Assembly: GCF_000372725.1 (NCBI RefSeq)
Contig: NW_005196981.1
Coordinates: 426,191 to 490,190, forward strand
Reading direction: 5' to 3'
Origin: Emiliania huxleyi CCMP1516
Lineage: Eukaryota; Haptophyta; Isochrysidales; Noelaerhabdaceae
DNA length: 64,000 bases
The notes beneath the pieces are model-generated. The model searched no databases and had not been told where the DNA came from. It saw only the letters and a list, made by a program, of their open reading frames with translations. A program made the translations under genes and the position numbers. Positions 45,691 through 56,751 of this stretch are shown here, in pieces. How positions within the stretch are numbered: the first letter of the stretch is position 1; the number at the start of each line of letters is the position of its first letter.

Positions 45691-46976
45691 TGATCGGTTC
45701 GGAAGAGATTGTATATCGCGATTCTACCGGTGTGGGTGCGCGGCTGATCCCGAGCGGAGAACGCCGGCGCGACACGCGTGGGGGCTCATTCACTTTGACA
45801 CCCTATATGTGAAATGTGTGTGTCGGCCGAGACCGCGCGAGAGCGAGGGGACGGACGGAGAGAGCGAGAGAGACAGACAGAGAGACAATATATCAATAAA
45901 ATAATTATTCCATCGTAAAAAATATTCGCGCCCCCAGTTGCAAGTATTCGGAGCGGTGTCCCCTAGTCGGTTTCTCGGTAGTCGGACTAGTGTTCTCGTG
46001 CTGTTTGCCTGTTCGGTTCTCTCGTGACTGAGACTGTGTCGTGTCACGGAACGTGAGAGCTGAGAGCCGAAGGCGGAGACAAGGTACAGCGCAAGCGGCT
46101 GCGCCGCGGGCTCGACCTCAGAGTCAATCTGCCGCAGAATCGGCACCCCTGGGCGCATGGCGTGCGAGGCAAGGATCGGCTGGGCTCGCTCGCTACCACC
46201 TATCACGCTCCCGGGACGCCGGAGAGATCGGGTTGGTCTCCCCCGCCTTCAGCCCTGACCCGACGGGGACGCCATCACCCTCGCCCAGGGATCTACAACG
46301 CTGTCTTAAGGTCCGACCTGTGGGCTCTGCCTGCGCTCGGCACCGGGCACCGCCTCGGTATACAAAATGCGCCTGCGGGCGGACCCTCACAGATCACAGA
46401 TCACCACCTACCTCGCTTGGATCACAAGAAGACCCCCCCCATGCGCCACGGCCTCGACTGGTTCTCGCACGCAAGCCGGGGGGGATGTCGGATGGGTCGC
46501 GCATTTTCGCAACGTGACCCTAGAATGCAGGAGTGGCGCACCGTCGGGTCGAGCGCATTCGAGCGTGAGGCTCAGGAGGTGGCGCACGCGTTGCGCCGCA
46601 CACAAACCGCACATGCGCTCTAGGCACATATGGGTCTGGCTCGGGTAAAAAACACTTCGCGAAGGGTCGGTTGCGAGGACCGAGGTCGCCGCCCCGTCTT
46701 CGTGCCTCTCTCCCCAACACCTCGCGCGTGAGCGATTGTGGTACAAACGAGTATACATAGCGCGCAGCCATCAGTGATCGGGAATTGTCGGAGGACAGGA
46801 GACAGCGCCCCGCGGAGACCAATAGAGCGGCTATGCAAGCCCTTGACGAGGAGTGAGTGGCTTGCCTCGGCGCCCGCGCGTGACAGTGTGCGCGCCCGCC
46901 GCTGCACCTCTTTCCTCTGTGAGGACCAAGCATTAGACGGCCGCGCAGCGATGACGGCCTTTGGGGCCTCCCCAAC
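45691..46976. other. Intergenic, nothing recognised
   Basis: Includes an AT-rich patch near 45885-45935 and several weak frames; none is supported. Confidence 0.45.
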
Positions 46977-47728
46977 CTAGTCGTCCTTACACTTGTCATC
47001 GCCGAGCAGCGATGACGGCGCCCTCACCAATGCCGCTGCCGGCTGCTCCCGCCCTTCGGTGGCCGCCCCCTGCGCCTGTGCGCACAGCAGCGACGCCTGC
47101 GCCAGTCCGGGAAGTGGCTTAGTCGGAGGCGGTGCGGGTGGCAGCTCTGCAGCGACAAGAGGAGACACCGATGCCGCAGAGAGCCGCGGCGACAACGGAG
47201 GCATCGCCTTTGGACGGGCTGCCCGCCACCCTGCCAAAAAGCAGAACATGCCCACTCCCGCCTTTCGCGCTCCGCTCGAAGGCGGAAGGCGGAAGGACGA
47301 CGGCTGGGTCGGCGGGCCGTTGCCGTCAAGCGCTCCGCTCGAGGCCATCATTTCGATCAGGCCGAGATTGTAGTGCCAAGCGAGGAGGCCGAGGACGAGG
47401 ACTTTGCCGGCGCTGTAGAGGGCCTCTGAGTGGAGGTGGCCGCCGAGGAGCACGATGAAGTAGAATGAGATCCGCGACAGCGTATCCCCCATCTTTGGGT
47501 ACCGCGTTGGAAGCTCGATAGCCGAAACAGCCTCGGGCGCATCCCTCGCCGGCGTCAACGCTGCCACTGCCGGCGCCGAGGCTACATCGGCCTGAGCCGC
47601 TTGTTCCGGCGCCGATTGGTGAGGTGGCGAGCCGAGGCCGGCTCGTGGCCGGAGTGGCGTGGCGGGCGACCCCTCGTCCGTCGGCCAGCAGCGGCGGGCG
47701 GTTCGGATCGCGGCGCCCTCGCAGCTCA
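46977..47728 (-). CDS. Hypothetical membrane protein (partial model)
   Basis: The frame runs from an internal ATG (MSCEGAAIRTARRC) to the stop at 46977. The centre looks like genuine protein: LPTRYPKMGDTLSRISFYFI, then a hydrophobic stretch VLVLGLLAWHYNLGLIEMM. The flanking Ala/Pro/Ser-rich parts may be intron or disordered tail. The frame continues upstream through three hairpin repeats at 47.8 kb, which are probably not coding. No family is recognised. Confidence 0.35.
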
Positions 47729-47810
47729 TGATGAGATTCGCAGCGGAGAAGTCGTAGGCGTCACCAGTCACGTTGGGAGCGGAGCTGCTCTTAGTCCTAG
47801 AAAGAAGATG

Positions 47811-47932
47811 TAGGATTGCGAGCGTAGGTGCTAGCAATCGCACAGAGATGCTACGATTGCGAGGAGTGCTGCTCACAATCCTTCGACTTCTAGGATTGAG
47901 AGCGAGGCTGCTCTCAATCCTAGCCGTCCAGA
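47811..47932. repeat. Three consecutive hairpins with a shared stem motif
   Basis: Each hairpin pairs a GATTG-GAGC-type arm with a GCTC-CAATC-type arm. The last is perfect: GGATTGAGAGC, a 6-nt loop, GCTCTCAATCC. The first two are imperfect versions. Confidence 0.75.
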
Positions 47933-48145
47933 AAAGAAGGTTCACCAACAGTCGCGCTTTTTCAGTGTACCCATGAGTGTGCACGTCTCTCTCTCTCTCT
48001 CTTAAGTGTACTGTACTTTTAGCTTACTGGGAGAAAAGGGAGGGGGGGGGGGGGTTCTCTAGGCCCCTAAACTACGCGCGGTGTGAGAGCTTGGAAGCGA
48101 GCTTTGCACATGGCGTTTCGAACAAGGAAAGCGTTCGGCTAGCTA

Positions 48146-48639
48146 CAGTCTGTTGCGGGCATTTATTATAAGAAAACAGGATCTCGCGGCACGCCGCCGT
48201 TTCTAAGCCTTTCCACCCACCCCACCCACCCCACGCCGTGGTTTCTTAGCTTCGGCCGGCACCCCAGGTCAGCCGGGATCTAGGAATTTGTAGGTAAAAT
48301 GACAATAAGGAAGCGCTGGACCGATGCTCCAGTCCGCAGTCTGCCTATAGTACTGCCACCCACTTGGGATGACAGAAAGACGCACACACCTCCATCCACA
48401 CCGCCCAGAACACCGCAGACTTGGGCAAAATGACAAGTGCGCGCGCCGCAGGCGAACGAAGAGAAAATTTGAGCGGGGCTCCTGTTCACACTCGGTCTGA
48501 CACTCGTTCGTGTGTGAGCCCTTTCTTGGGGCCGCGCCTGCGGCGGCACCGTGGTTTCTTAGATTTTTGCGGAAATCGCTTGGTAGGTGGTAGGGTTTCT
48601 TCATGGTACGTTTTCTTAATGCCCGCCCGCAACAGACTG
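48146..48639. mobile_element. Tc1/mariner-type MITE with TA target duplication
   Basis: Perfect 15-bp terminal inverted repeats (CAGTCTGTTGCGGGC) lie at both ends, each flanked outside by TA. Similarity continues inward (ATTATAAGAAAAC against the reverse complement of GTTTTCTTAAT). The 494-bp interior has no transposase frame. Confidence 0.8.
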
Positions 48640-48808
48640 TATCCGTGCGTGCTTGCTGTGTGTGTGTGCCCCTGTCTGCGTGGACCGTGGTGTGGTTCAA
48701 GTTCTTAGATCTGACAACCCAAGGATGATAGAAGGTAAAAAGCATAGATCGACGCGTTGCGCCTTGCCGATCCGCACCTACCTAGGGCTGTATGTATGTA
48801 TGTAGGAA

Positions 48809-48890
48809 GGTGAAGAACAGTCAGGCTCGGACTGGACACCGACGCGGTATGGGTGGACGCTAGACAGATGATGACGACACGCACGAGCGA
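48809..48890 (+). repeat. Dispersed repeat B, copy 2
   Basis: Near-identical to 10637-10718 and likewise preceded by a GTAT tetranucleotide run. Confidence 0.85.
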
Positions 48891-49454
48891 CACACAGACA
48901 CAAACAGGCTCACAAGACACACAGCCAGCGGGCTGCCACACATCCTGAGTGGGCGTACACATCACTCAGGCCACGTCCCCCCTGTCGCCCCCCCCAGCAC
49001 TCCAAGGTGCCAAGAGACAAACAACAGCACAACAACACAGACAGGCGACAGGGGCGAATGTGAGACTAGAGCAGGCTTGCTCCGCCTCTAGCAATCTCGT
49101 CGCCGGCCGCAAGGCACGGACGAGACCGTGTGTGGGGTCTTGTGAGGTGTCTATGGACGCCCTGCTCACAGGCTATTGGCCAGCCGCTAGCCCTAACTCG
49201 CACTCATGGGTGACGACAGTTCATTGGATGAGTGGTTGCGAGCAAGCAGAGGCGCGTGTGCTGAATCTAGATCGCACGCCGTGGCATATGACTTGGGTAG
49301 GCTGCGACCGCAGCGCGCCCGCCGAAGGCTCGACCGGGCGCGCGTGTCAGCCAGAAGTTTGCCAGTAGAGCGATCCTGGTCTTTCCGAAGTAGGGCTCTT
49401 GGGTCGCAGGGGGTGCCCCACACTTCACAACCCTTGGAGCCTGCTTGGCAATCG

Positions 49455-51469
49455 ATGGTGGCGGCGGTGCTGCGCAAGCCTCAGCGCATCTCGCCCGGAG
49501 TTTGGGTACATTGTCGGCCGATGGGACTAGCCGCGCCTAGTAGTGCCAGCCGCGCGGTAGCGCTCTCGTTCTCGGGCGGCGGCCTGATCGCCGCCGCCTA
49601 TCACCTCGGCGTTTATCAGGGCCTGCGCGGTGCCGAGCTGCTCGATGCCAGGACTGCGCCGCTGGTGTGAGCTGTCTCAAGATCCGGCGCAGCAAAAATC
49701 GCCGGCCGAGATGGTGCTCGGGTCTTCCGCTGTAGGTGGGAGCATCGGCGGGCGCGCTGGTCGCCGCGGTGCTCTCCGCCGAGGTTCACCTCGACGATGC
49801 AACTGGCGCGCTCTCCCGGATCGTCGACAGCGTCGTCGCCGCCGGCGCCGGCCCGTTGGGCCGCCCAAAGGTCGACATCCTCCGGCTGGCGCGTGCCCTG
49901 ACCCGGTGATCTGCTGCCAGAGGATGTGAATGTGAGCCTTGCCGCGCCCTTCCCTGCAGGTGCGGCCCGAGCTGGAGCATCTGCTGCCAGAGGTCCGCCA
50001 AAGACCCGACGCCAGTAGATCGTTGGAGTAGAGATAGTAGATCAAGACTGGAGATCCTAGCGGATCTCTCACACGGACACGCCCAAGTCTCCCCAGTGGC
50101 GCAGAAATACCGGCGATAGCTCGACGACGGCGCCCGAGAGAAGGATCGGGGACAGACACGCCAGCGCCGGGGTGGGGACCTGCCTCTAGACCTTCTCGGA
50201 CGCTTGCGCAGGACGCACACGAGCGCTGCAACGGCCGAGCCGTCGTCTTCCTCACCGATATTTCGCGCCGGCCCTGGTCTCGCGCCGTCCGCACACCGGG
50301 GCGCGCTGTGGGGTGCGTCTTCGTCACAAGGGAGGGTTGGGGAGTGTAGGTCTCCAGTCGCCCTCTCCCACTGGGAGACGCGCGAGTCGCTGATCGAGTC
50401 GGTGAGGGCCGCGGCCCCATACCCCTGCTGCCCACCCCTCCCCGCCCCCTCCTCGCGTTGGTCTTACCCTCTCACCGCCCTCACCGACGGCCAGCTCACA
50501 GCGAGCCATGCTGCAGGTGCTCGTCTCGTCCTACATCCCCGGCCTCACCTCCCGCCGCAGCCCGTGCGGCTCCTCCGGCCTCTCCTCCTTCGGCTCCTCC
50601 TCCGCCCTCTCCTCCACCGCCGGCCTCTCTTCCCCGACTCCTCCTCCCGCAGCCGCGCCTCCTCTACGAGGGCCGCTCCAAGGCGCCCGGCCCGCACCAG
50701 CAAGCGCGCAGCCTCCCCTCCCCTCACCCGCGCTCGGAAGCCGCCCCCCGTAGGGGTGCGGGCGGCCGCGGCGAAGGCGCAGCCTCTTCGTCGCCTCGTC
50801 GGCGGCGCGCTCATCGACGGCGGCTTCAAGACCAACTTCCCGCTCCACCCCACAGCAGACAGAACCGTCCGCGTCTCGCCTTTCAGTGGTGAGCTGTCGC
50901 CGAGACTGCCCGAGAGCCGAGAGGAGCGCCGCTTGCCCGCGTGTCGCCCTTCGGCGAGAGCCCGGCCTCTGCCCGGAGGCGACTGGCGGATGGCGGAGGA
51001 GGGCCTTGGCCGATGGCTCCTCAGGCGAGCTCGACATCTGCCCGGAGGTGCGCGGTCGACCTCCGCGCCGTGTCCTCCTCCCGTCCAAGGCGCGCGGCGA
51101 GCTCTCTGCACTGCACTCTGAATGCCGCGGGGCTCCCGACCCCTGTCCGGGATGTGGAGATGCGAGGGTTGCGCTAGGCCTTTGCGCCCCTGGCAGCGAC
51201 GAATCCACTCCCCCTCTCTTCCTTCCCTCTCCGAAGGTGCGCATCGACGTGACGCGGGCCAACGCGAGCGCGGTGCTCGCTCCCACGCAAGGGAGGAGCC
51301 GACCAGCGGCCAGCTCTCCGGAGAGGCGAGTGCGGATGCGAATTGGTTGTAGGTTCGAGCCACGCTCTGGCCACCTCGAGACGGCGGCTGGCTGCAAGAC
51401 GTGCTGGCGCAAGGCTTCGACGACGCGTGCCGGTGGCTGAGAAGAGAGCAGCAGCAGCCAAGGGTCTAG
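49455..51469 (+). CDS. PNPLA-like: Patatin-like lipase of the ATGL/PNPLA family
   Basis: Early exons are 49455-49664, 49736-49894 and 49960-49992; further exons start near 50212, 50350, 50517 and later, not all resolved. LSFSGGGLIAAAYHLGVYQG forms the glycine-rich oxyanion loop. After intron 1, VGASAGALVAAVLSAE has the nucleophile Ser in G-x-S-x-G. VGGALIDGGFKTNFPL carries the D-G-G dyad acid. TVRVSPFSG joins GELDICPE across an intron, as in adipose-triglyceride-lipase relatives, where this block follows the dyad. The C-terminal exon ends DGGWLQDVLAQGFDDACRWL, then TAG at 51467. The enzyme is expected to hydrolyse triacylglycerol or phospholipid at lipid droplets. Intron 2 contains a copy of the end of exon 3 (ATCTGCTGCCAGAGG). 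Confidence 0.8.
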
Positions 51470-51813
51470 GCACGAGCGGGGCCGGTCGGCGAGGAGGCGC
51501 ATGCAAGGCCGACACCGTTATCAGCATGGGTGTATGGTTTGAGTCGAATTTTGACCTTGCAGTATGCGGACTCGCTTTTCGACCGTTTGTGCGCGGCTGG
51601 GTCCGCGGACGCGGGACGGCGCGTGTGTTAAGCTCTCGAGATACACCTTGTCGTGGGTGCAAAAGTGTACTATTATAACATATTTATCGCAGTACTGGCC
51701 TTCCGACTATCATATACGTACCAGCTCGTTTGGGGCGGGTGCTGACCTGCTGACACCGCCCCCCGTCTGGGCTCTGATTTTGGGCTGGTTGAGAGCGGCT
51801 GGACCCCACCGCT

Positions 51814-53122
51814 CTAGCTGTCGGCTCCAGCTCCGCGCCTGAGCTCGTCCGACCGGCGCGGCGCTCGCACGCCCGCCTCCGTGGCGTCTCGCGGCGGCGG
51901 CCTCGGCGGCTCGCCGCTGGCGGCGCCCTTGGCGCGGTGCAGATGGGCGTTGAGCCAGCCCTCGACCATCAGCAACGCGTCGTCGGCGCCCGCCTGCAAC
52001 TCGTCCGACTCCGCCGCCGCGTCACCCTCCGAGTCGAGCAGGGCCGACGAGGAGGCGAGGTGCTCGGCGCCAGACAGCTCAACCACCAGATGATCGCACG
52101 CCCCTTCCGACCCTTCCACTCCGCCGCCGCCGCCTCCGCCTCGCGCCATGCCCGCCTCGTCCTCCGCAATCGCCGCCTCCGCCTCCGCCTCCGCCTCCGC
52201 CTCCGCAGCCGCCTCCGCCTCCTCCGCCTCAGTGAGGAGGGCCGCGCGCAGCCTCGCGACCAGCTCCGCCTACAAGAGTGCCTACCACGGCTCCGAGAGA
52301 GTCTGCGCGGGCAGCAGCTCGCGCGACCCGCTCCGCCTTGCGCCCCTCGGTGGGCAGCGAGCGCTTCTCGAGCGACTCGCGCAACTCGGCCACGCGCCTC
52401 CTGCCGAGCGAAGCCTCGCTTGGCCGCCGCGGAGTCTGAGGCGCGGCCGACGGCGGCGGCGGCGGCGGCTGGAGCGCAGACACAGTGACTGCACCCGTTC
52501 GTGCCGCCGCCCCGCCCGCCGCCTCGAGCTGCTCGCGTGCTACGCGGGCGGCGGCGCTGCCACCGCCGCCAAAGACGCAGAGCAGCGGCACCTTTGGCGC
52601 CAGCGGCCCATCCATGCCGACGGCGGGTGGGCAGATGGCGACGGCGGCCGAGGCGAGGAGTGCGGCGTCGCGCGAGATCTCGGCGAGAGCGTACCGCCCG
52701 CCGAGCCCGAGCCCGACCAGCCCCATTCGCTCCACACGCAGGTCGGCGCGCATGTGCACGGCGCACTCACGAGCGTCGGACGCGAGGCGGGCGGGTGGAA
52801 GCCCGCTCTGCCACGCGTCGAAGGCAGTGCCCGCCGCGGGGCCCTCCCAGCCGGCTGCGCCGCGGTGAAGATCAGGAACGAGGACGAGGCACGAGCAGAA
52901 GACGGCGAGACGGTCAGCGAGCCGTCGTGTGCGCGCGTGCTTCCAGCCAGCCGCGTCAGGCAGCAGAAGCACGCCGGCGCCAGCCGAGTAGGAGCCGCCC
53001 TCGCGCGGCTCCTCCCGGACGAGGTACGCGGAGAAGTCGGTGACATCGACCTCCTCCTGCCGCAGCGCGTACTTGAGGCTGAAGTCCCGGTCGAGAGCGC
53101 GTGATGGCGGGGCGGAGCGCAT
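51814..53122 (-). CDS. Dienelactone-hydrolase-like protein with inserted SAP domain
   Basis: Two exons, 52337-53122 and 51814-52269, joined by a 67-nt GC-AG intron, give 413 residues from the first ATG (the frame stays open further upstream). The N-terminal part is an alpha/beta fold (GVLLLPDAAGWKHARTRRLA, LVLVPDLHRGAAGW). At the nucleophile elbow, where the family has G-x-C-x-G-G, it reads VGLGLGGRYA, so the usual Cys appears to be Gly. A proline linker leads to a SAP motif, RRVAELRESLEKRSLPTEGR, then KAELVARLRAAL, which binds nucleic acid in other proteins. An Ala/Glu repeat follows, and then the final hydrolase strand and helix (GACDHLVVELSGAEHLASS, ALLMVEGWLNAHL). The SAP unit therefore sits inside the hydrolase fold. 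A non-catalytic scaffold is possible. Confidence 0.75.
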
Positions 53123-53334
53123 TGGAAATGGCTGGTGGCGCGGCGGGGGAAATTTTTTTGGGGGGCGGGCGGGACTGGAGAGGCAGAAGGCGGAGCGCCG
53201 CGCCAAGGCATTCTGCCACCGCGGGGATGGCCGAGGGCGGGCCTAGTGAAACCGGGGCTCCAAAAATAAAAAAACTGCAGGTCACTTAAGGAGGTGCGCC
53301 GCCCGTCAGGGACAGGTCGGGGAGCGCGGCTACG

Positions 53335-54132
53335 ATGCTCGTGGATCTCAACGACGATCTCAACGACGATATGTTGATGCTCGTGGACCTCCCTGACGAT
53401 ATGTGGAGAGCGATCGCGAAGCAGCTGGCCGAGTCTGACCTCGCTTCCGCGGTCGCCCTCAAACGATGCAGCAGCCGCTTCAAGGACCTTGCCGCCCCGC
53501 TGGTGGCAAACGCCGTGGAAAGGACGGACGAGAAGTGGCGGGATGCGGCAGCCGAAATCGGCGGCCGAGGCGCTGCAACGATCACAGGCGGGCTCGAGCG
53601 CAACGAGGTGCTGACCAACCTCGTGCTCATGAGCAACAACATCGGCGACGAGGGCGCCGCTGCGCTGGCCTCCGCTCTTCGCGTCAACGGGGTGCTGACC
53701 AACCTGAACCTATTCTACAACAGCATCGGCGACGAGGGCGCCGCCGTCCTCGGCAAGGCGCTCGAGGGCAACGCGGTGCTGACCTCCTTGGACGTGGGCA
53801 GCAACAATATCGGCCCGGGAGGCGCCGCCGCGATCGCCGACGCCCTTCGCGTCAACGGGGTACTGAACACCCTCTGGCTCGGTCACAACAACATCGGCGT
53901 CGAGGGCGCGAAGGCGATCGGCGGCGCTCTCGCGGCCAACGGGGTATTGACCGAGTTGGACCTCGGCGGGAACGAGATCGGCGACGAGGGTGCCACCGCG
54001 CTGGCCTCCGCTTTGGAGGTCAACGGGGTGCTGAAAAACATCGACCTCCGCTACAACAGTTTGGGCGACGAGGGGAAGGGAGTGATTCGAGATGCGGTGA
54101 GCGGGCGGGAAGGGTTCAAGCTCGAGATGTGA
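53335..54132 (+). CDS. Leucine-rich-repeat protein with F-box-like N-terminus
   Basis: A single-exon frame of 265 residues. The N-terminus (LVDLPDDMWRAIAKQLAES, then LKRCSSRFKDLAAPLV) resembles an F-box. Six to seven 28-residue repeats of the ribonuclease-inhibitor/NLR type follow, each with NGVLTxLxLxxNxIGDEGA and AALASALRV-like segments. The fold would be a short solenoid for protein binding, possibly an SCF adaptor. DNA repeats are moderately similar, as in recently expanded families. A possible additional repeat exon lies downstream. Confidence 0.85.
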   Translation: MLVDLNDDLNDDMLMLVDLPDDMWRAIAKQLAESDLASAVALKRCSSRFKDLAAPLVANAVERTDEKWRDAAAEIGGRGAATITGGLERNEVLTNLVLMSNNIGDEGAAALASALRVNGVLTNLNLFYNSIGDEGAAVLGKALEGNAVLTSLDVGSNNIGPGGAAAIADALRVNGVLNTLWLGHNNIGVEGAKAIGGALAANGVLTELDLGGNEIGDEGATALASALEVNGVLKNIDLRYNSLGDEGKGVIRDAVSGREGFKLEM

Positions 54133-54252
54133 GTGGGCTCTGAAGTCGGCGCAGGGAGGTGCATGAAACCGGACAGTCTTGTACTCTACGTGGTAGCGCA
54201 TTCAGTACGGCTTCTGTACCACGATGCGTGTTTTCTTCTTTTATTTTTCAGC

Positions 54253-54414
54253 AGGGTGCTGACCAAGCTGATTCTCGACGGCTCTGCCCGGGGCCCCGTG
54301 GCAGAAAAACGAGACTTTCGTCGCCCAAAGCGCGCGCTCGACCTGCCGAAGCTGCGCGGCACCGACCCGGTCGAGTTCCTCGACCTCTCGAGCAAGGGGC
54401 CGACTACACGGTGA
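54253..54414 (+). CDS. Possible extra LRR exon of the preceding gene
   Basis: After a TTTTATTTTTCAGCAG acceptor-like site, a frame reads RVLTKLILDG and later DPVEFLDLSSKG, both LRR-like. It could be an alternative 3' exon or a remnant of a neighbouring copy. Confidence 0.4.
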   Translation, partial: RVLTKLILDGSARGPVAEKRDFRRPKRALDLPKLRGTDPVEFLDLSSKGPTTR

Positions 54415-55199
54415 GCCATACGGACCTTGCAGTAAACCTTTTCCTTCTAAGCAGGGCTACACAATGACCCCATAGTGTGTGGGTGTTTCTGGCGAGTTGT
54501 GATGAGTAGAATTAGATTAGCCGATGGTATTTTGAAGTTCATATATGAAAATACCAACTTGCCTATGTGCACGTCTCCGCGGCGGCGGCCCGGAGGCGGC
54601 CCGGCGGAGCGGTCAGAGCAGCACTGCGCCGGCCGGCGATCGACTCTCGACTATACCACGGGCTCTATTGAACGGCCTCAATGTGCTCTCTAGGGCTGCC
54701 CTATTCCGCTCGCCCGGCTACGTCGCCGGGCTTCGAAGGAAAAGGTTTCGCTCGGCACGGCGTCGGAGAGCAAACTTCGACGTTCGTCCTATAGTGGAAG
54801 CTGGACGCACGTAGGCAAGTGGCCCATGACCAGGCGGGCTGCTGCTCAGAATCTGGGCTGGCCTATCGCGCAGAAAGCGACGAATTTACTTTTCACCCGC
54901 GCCAATAAATAAATAAATAAAAACGGACACCTCTCTACTGTGAGGTGGGTAAAAAAGAACAGGTCGCCGCCCTTTCGAGCCCTTGCGATCTTTGTGCAGG
55001 ATCGTGAACCGGTTCGATTTTTATCTCACTTATTTGAGTGGACGCTAGAGAGATCCCGCCGCGCAGTGTCAATCGGGACAGTCTCGGCAATCGCACTCTG
55101 GCGTGTGTGTGCAAGTCGCCAGAGGAGGAGCTGTGCTCCCTGATGGGCGCGGCCTGCCCCTGCCCAAGGCGCTCGCGACAGATGCATTTTCGCTGCAGT
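54415..55199. other. Intergenic, nothing recognised
   Basis: Contains an AAAT tetranucleotide run near 54904-54922; no gene was seen. Confidence 0.45.
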
Positions 55200-55640
55200 T
55201 TAGCTCGCGACGAGGAAAATGGCGAGGCCGAGGGTGCCCGCGGCAGCGACACCAGCGAAGGCCGCCTCGACGCCGGAGAGACCGCTCGCGCCCTCAAAGT
55301 CAAAAAAGCTGGCGAGCCCCTGATCGCCCGTCTTTGGCGTTGGACCCTGGAAGAACTGGTACCCTTCTCCCTTGACGGTCGACGTGCGCGGGACCCAGTT
55401 GGTGCCCGTCTCCAGCCGCGCCTTTCGCTCATCAGGCGAGTATTGGGGATCGAACTGCTCCAGGAAGGTTCCTTTCGTCGACCGCTGCTCTGTCGGCCGT
55501 GACTCTTTCTTGCCAAAACCAAAGAAAGCCGCCGGCGCTGGCGCCCGGACTGCCATCGGCGCGGGTGCGCGGGGCGCCGAGAGCTGCAGCGCGACCGAGC
55601 CGCTGCACGAGATGAGGAGAAAGAGAGGCAGGTGATGCAT
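55200..55640 (-). CDS. Plastid-targeted small membrane protein
   Basis: A single-exon frame of 146 residues. The signal peptide (LPLFLLISCSGSVALQLSAP) is followed by an Ala/Pro transit region and then FFGFGKK, a common mature start in plastid proteins of such algae. The mature part (GTFLEQFDPQYSPDERKARL, TGTNWVPRTS) is soluble and the C-terminus has one membrane span (AAAGTLGLAIFLVAS). It looks like a thylakoid accessory protein, but I do not recognise the family. Confidence 0.65.
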   Translation of the reverse strand: MHHLPLFLLISCSGSVALQLSAPRAPAPMAVRAPAPAAFFGFGKKESRPTEQRSTKGTFLEQFDPQYSPDERKARLETGTNWVPRTSTVKGEGYQFFQGPTPKTGDQGLASFFDFEGASGLSGVEAAFAGVAAAGTLGLAIFLVAS

Positions 55641-56751
55641 CGGCACGGTTCGACACAGGCTGGCCGCCGGTCTACCTCCAGTATCGGGGTTATGGGGGGT
55701 TTACGAGGTGTGAACGTGAACAGAGTAGCCAGATCGCTGTCGATCGTTACGGCACGCATGGGGGGCCTCCCGGACGTATGATCCTAGCCCAATAAGTTCC
55801 ACGGAGCAGATTTGGATTTTTCACAGAATTAATGCACTGCTCCCGCACGGTACTAATAGTCGTAGTTTTGGGGGCGGCGCCCCTCACGGCACCACACCGC
55901 CGCAGGACAGCCCGAGATTAGCCTAGCAGTGAGTGGGAATCGCCTGCCGGTCGGCTTGGCACGAGCCAAGCACTTGGGCGGCCGTCCTCCGAGTCCGAGC
56001 GGCGCCTGAGGTGGGTGCCACGGCGTCCGCACGAAGGCGTGGCGGGGTGAGGAGCCAGGGGTGGTGAACGCCTCCCCGACGGGCGCGCGGCGCGCCGGAT
56101 GGTCCGCCGAGGCCGCCGCCGCCCCGGCGGCGGCGATGGGGGCGGCGGGGCCGACCCGGCCGGCGTTTGTCGGCTCCACCTACAGAAGAGCAGTCTCTGT
56201 GGGTCGACGATACTAACTCGGTAGTAACGCTGAGCGGTGCTGTGCGACGCCGCGTCGTGCGCGAGGCGACCTCCTGAGGCTACCTGAGCTGGCTATGGAT
56301 GCCACCAGGACGCACGGCTAGCAGGAGCCAGTCCGGCATGCCCTGCTGTGGAGCAGAGCCTGCTGGCGCACCGGCGATACTAACTCAGCGCGCCGCGAGA
56401 GGCGAATCTGGGCGACTTTGGAGGCGCAGTTCTCGAGGTTGCCGTCGACGATTGATGTCGGGTAACTTGTCACTGCCGTCCGGGAAGGTCTTCTCTCAGC
56501 AGGCCGAGCGCCGTGGCATCGCGCTGCTCGCAGCGCTGTCGCGGCGCCGAGAACCCCCAAAACTCGCGAGACCTCGATACTAACAAAGACTACGATACTG
56601 GAGGTAGCGAGGTCGTCGCGGAAAAAAAGGGTCCGGACGTTGTTAAGAGAAAGCGGAAGACCACCAAAAACAAAGGACTCTCTCACATGACAAGCGATCC
56701 CACGAGCCTACATGATCCGTACATGAAGGGTGGAGGGGCCCGTCCGCGGAG
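55641..56751. other. Intergenic with CGATACTAAC motifs
   Basis: CGATACTAAC occurs near 56207, 56374 and 56574. No supported gene. Confidence 0.5.

Noticed and set aside
49736-50400. Complete exon list for the ATGL-like lipase
   Set aside because: Several middle junctions have more than one possible donor, so only the well-supported exons are stated.
55853-56179. Minus-strand frame of about 108 codons
   Set aside because: No domain, no splice context and Ala/Pro/Arg-rich composition typical of chance frames here.
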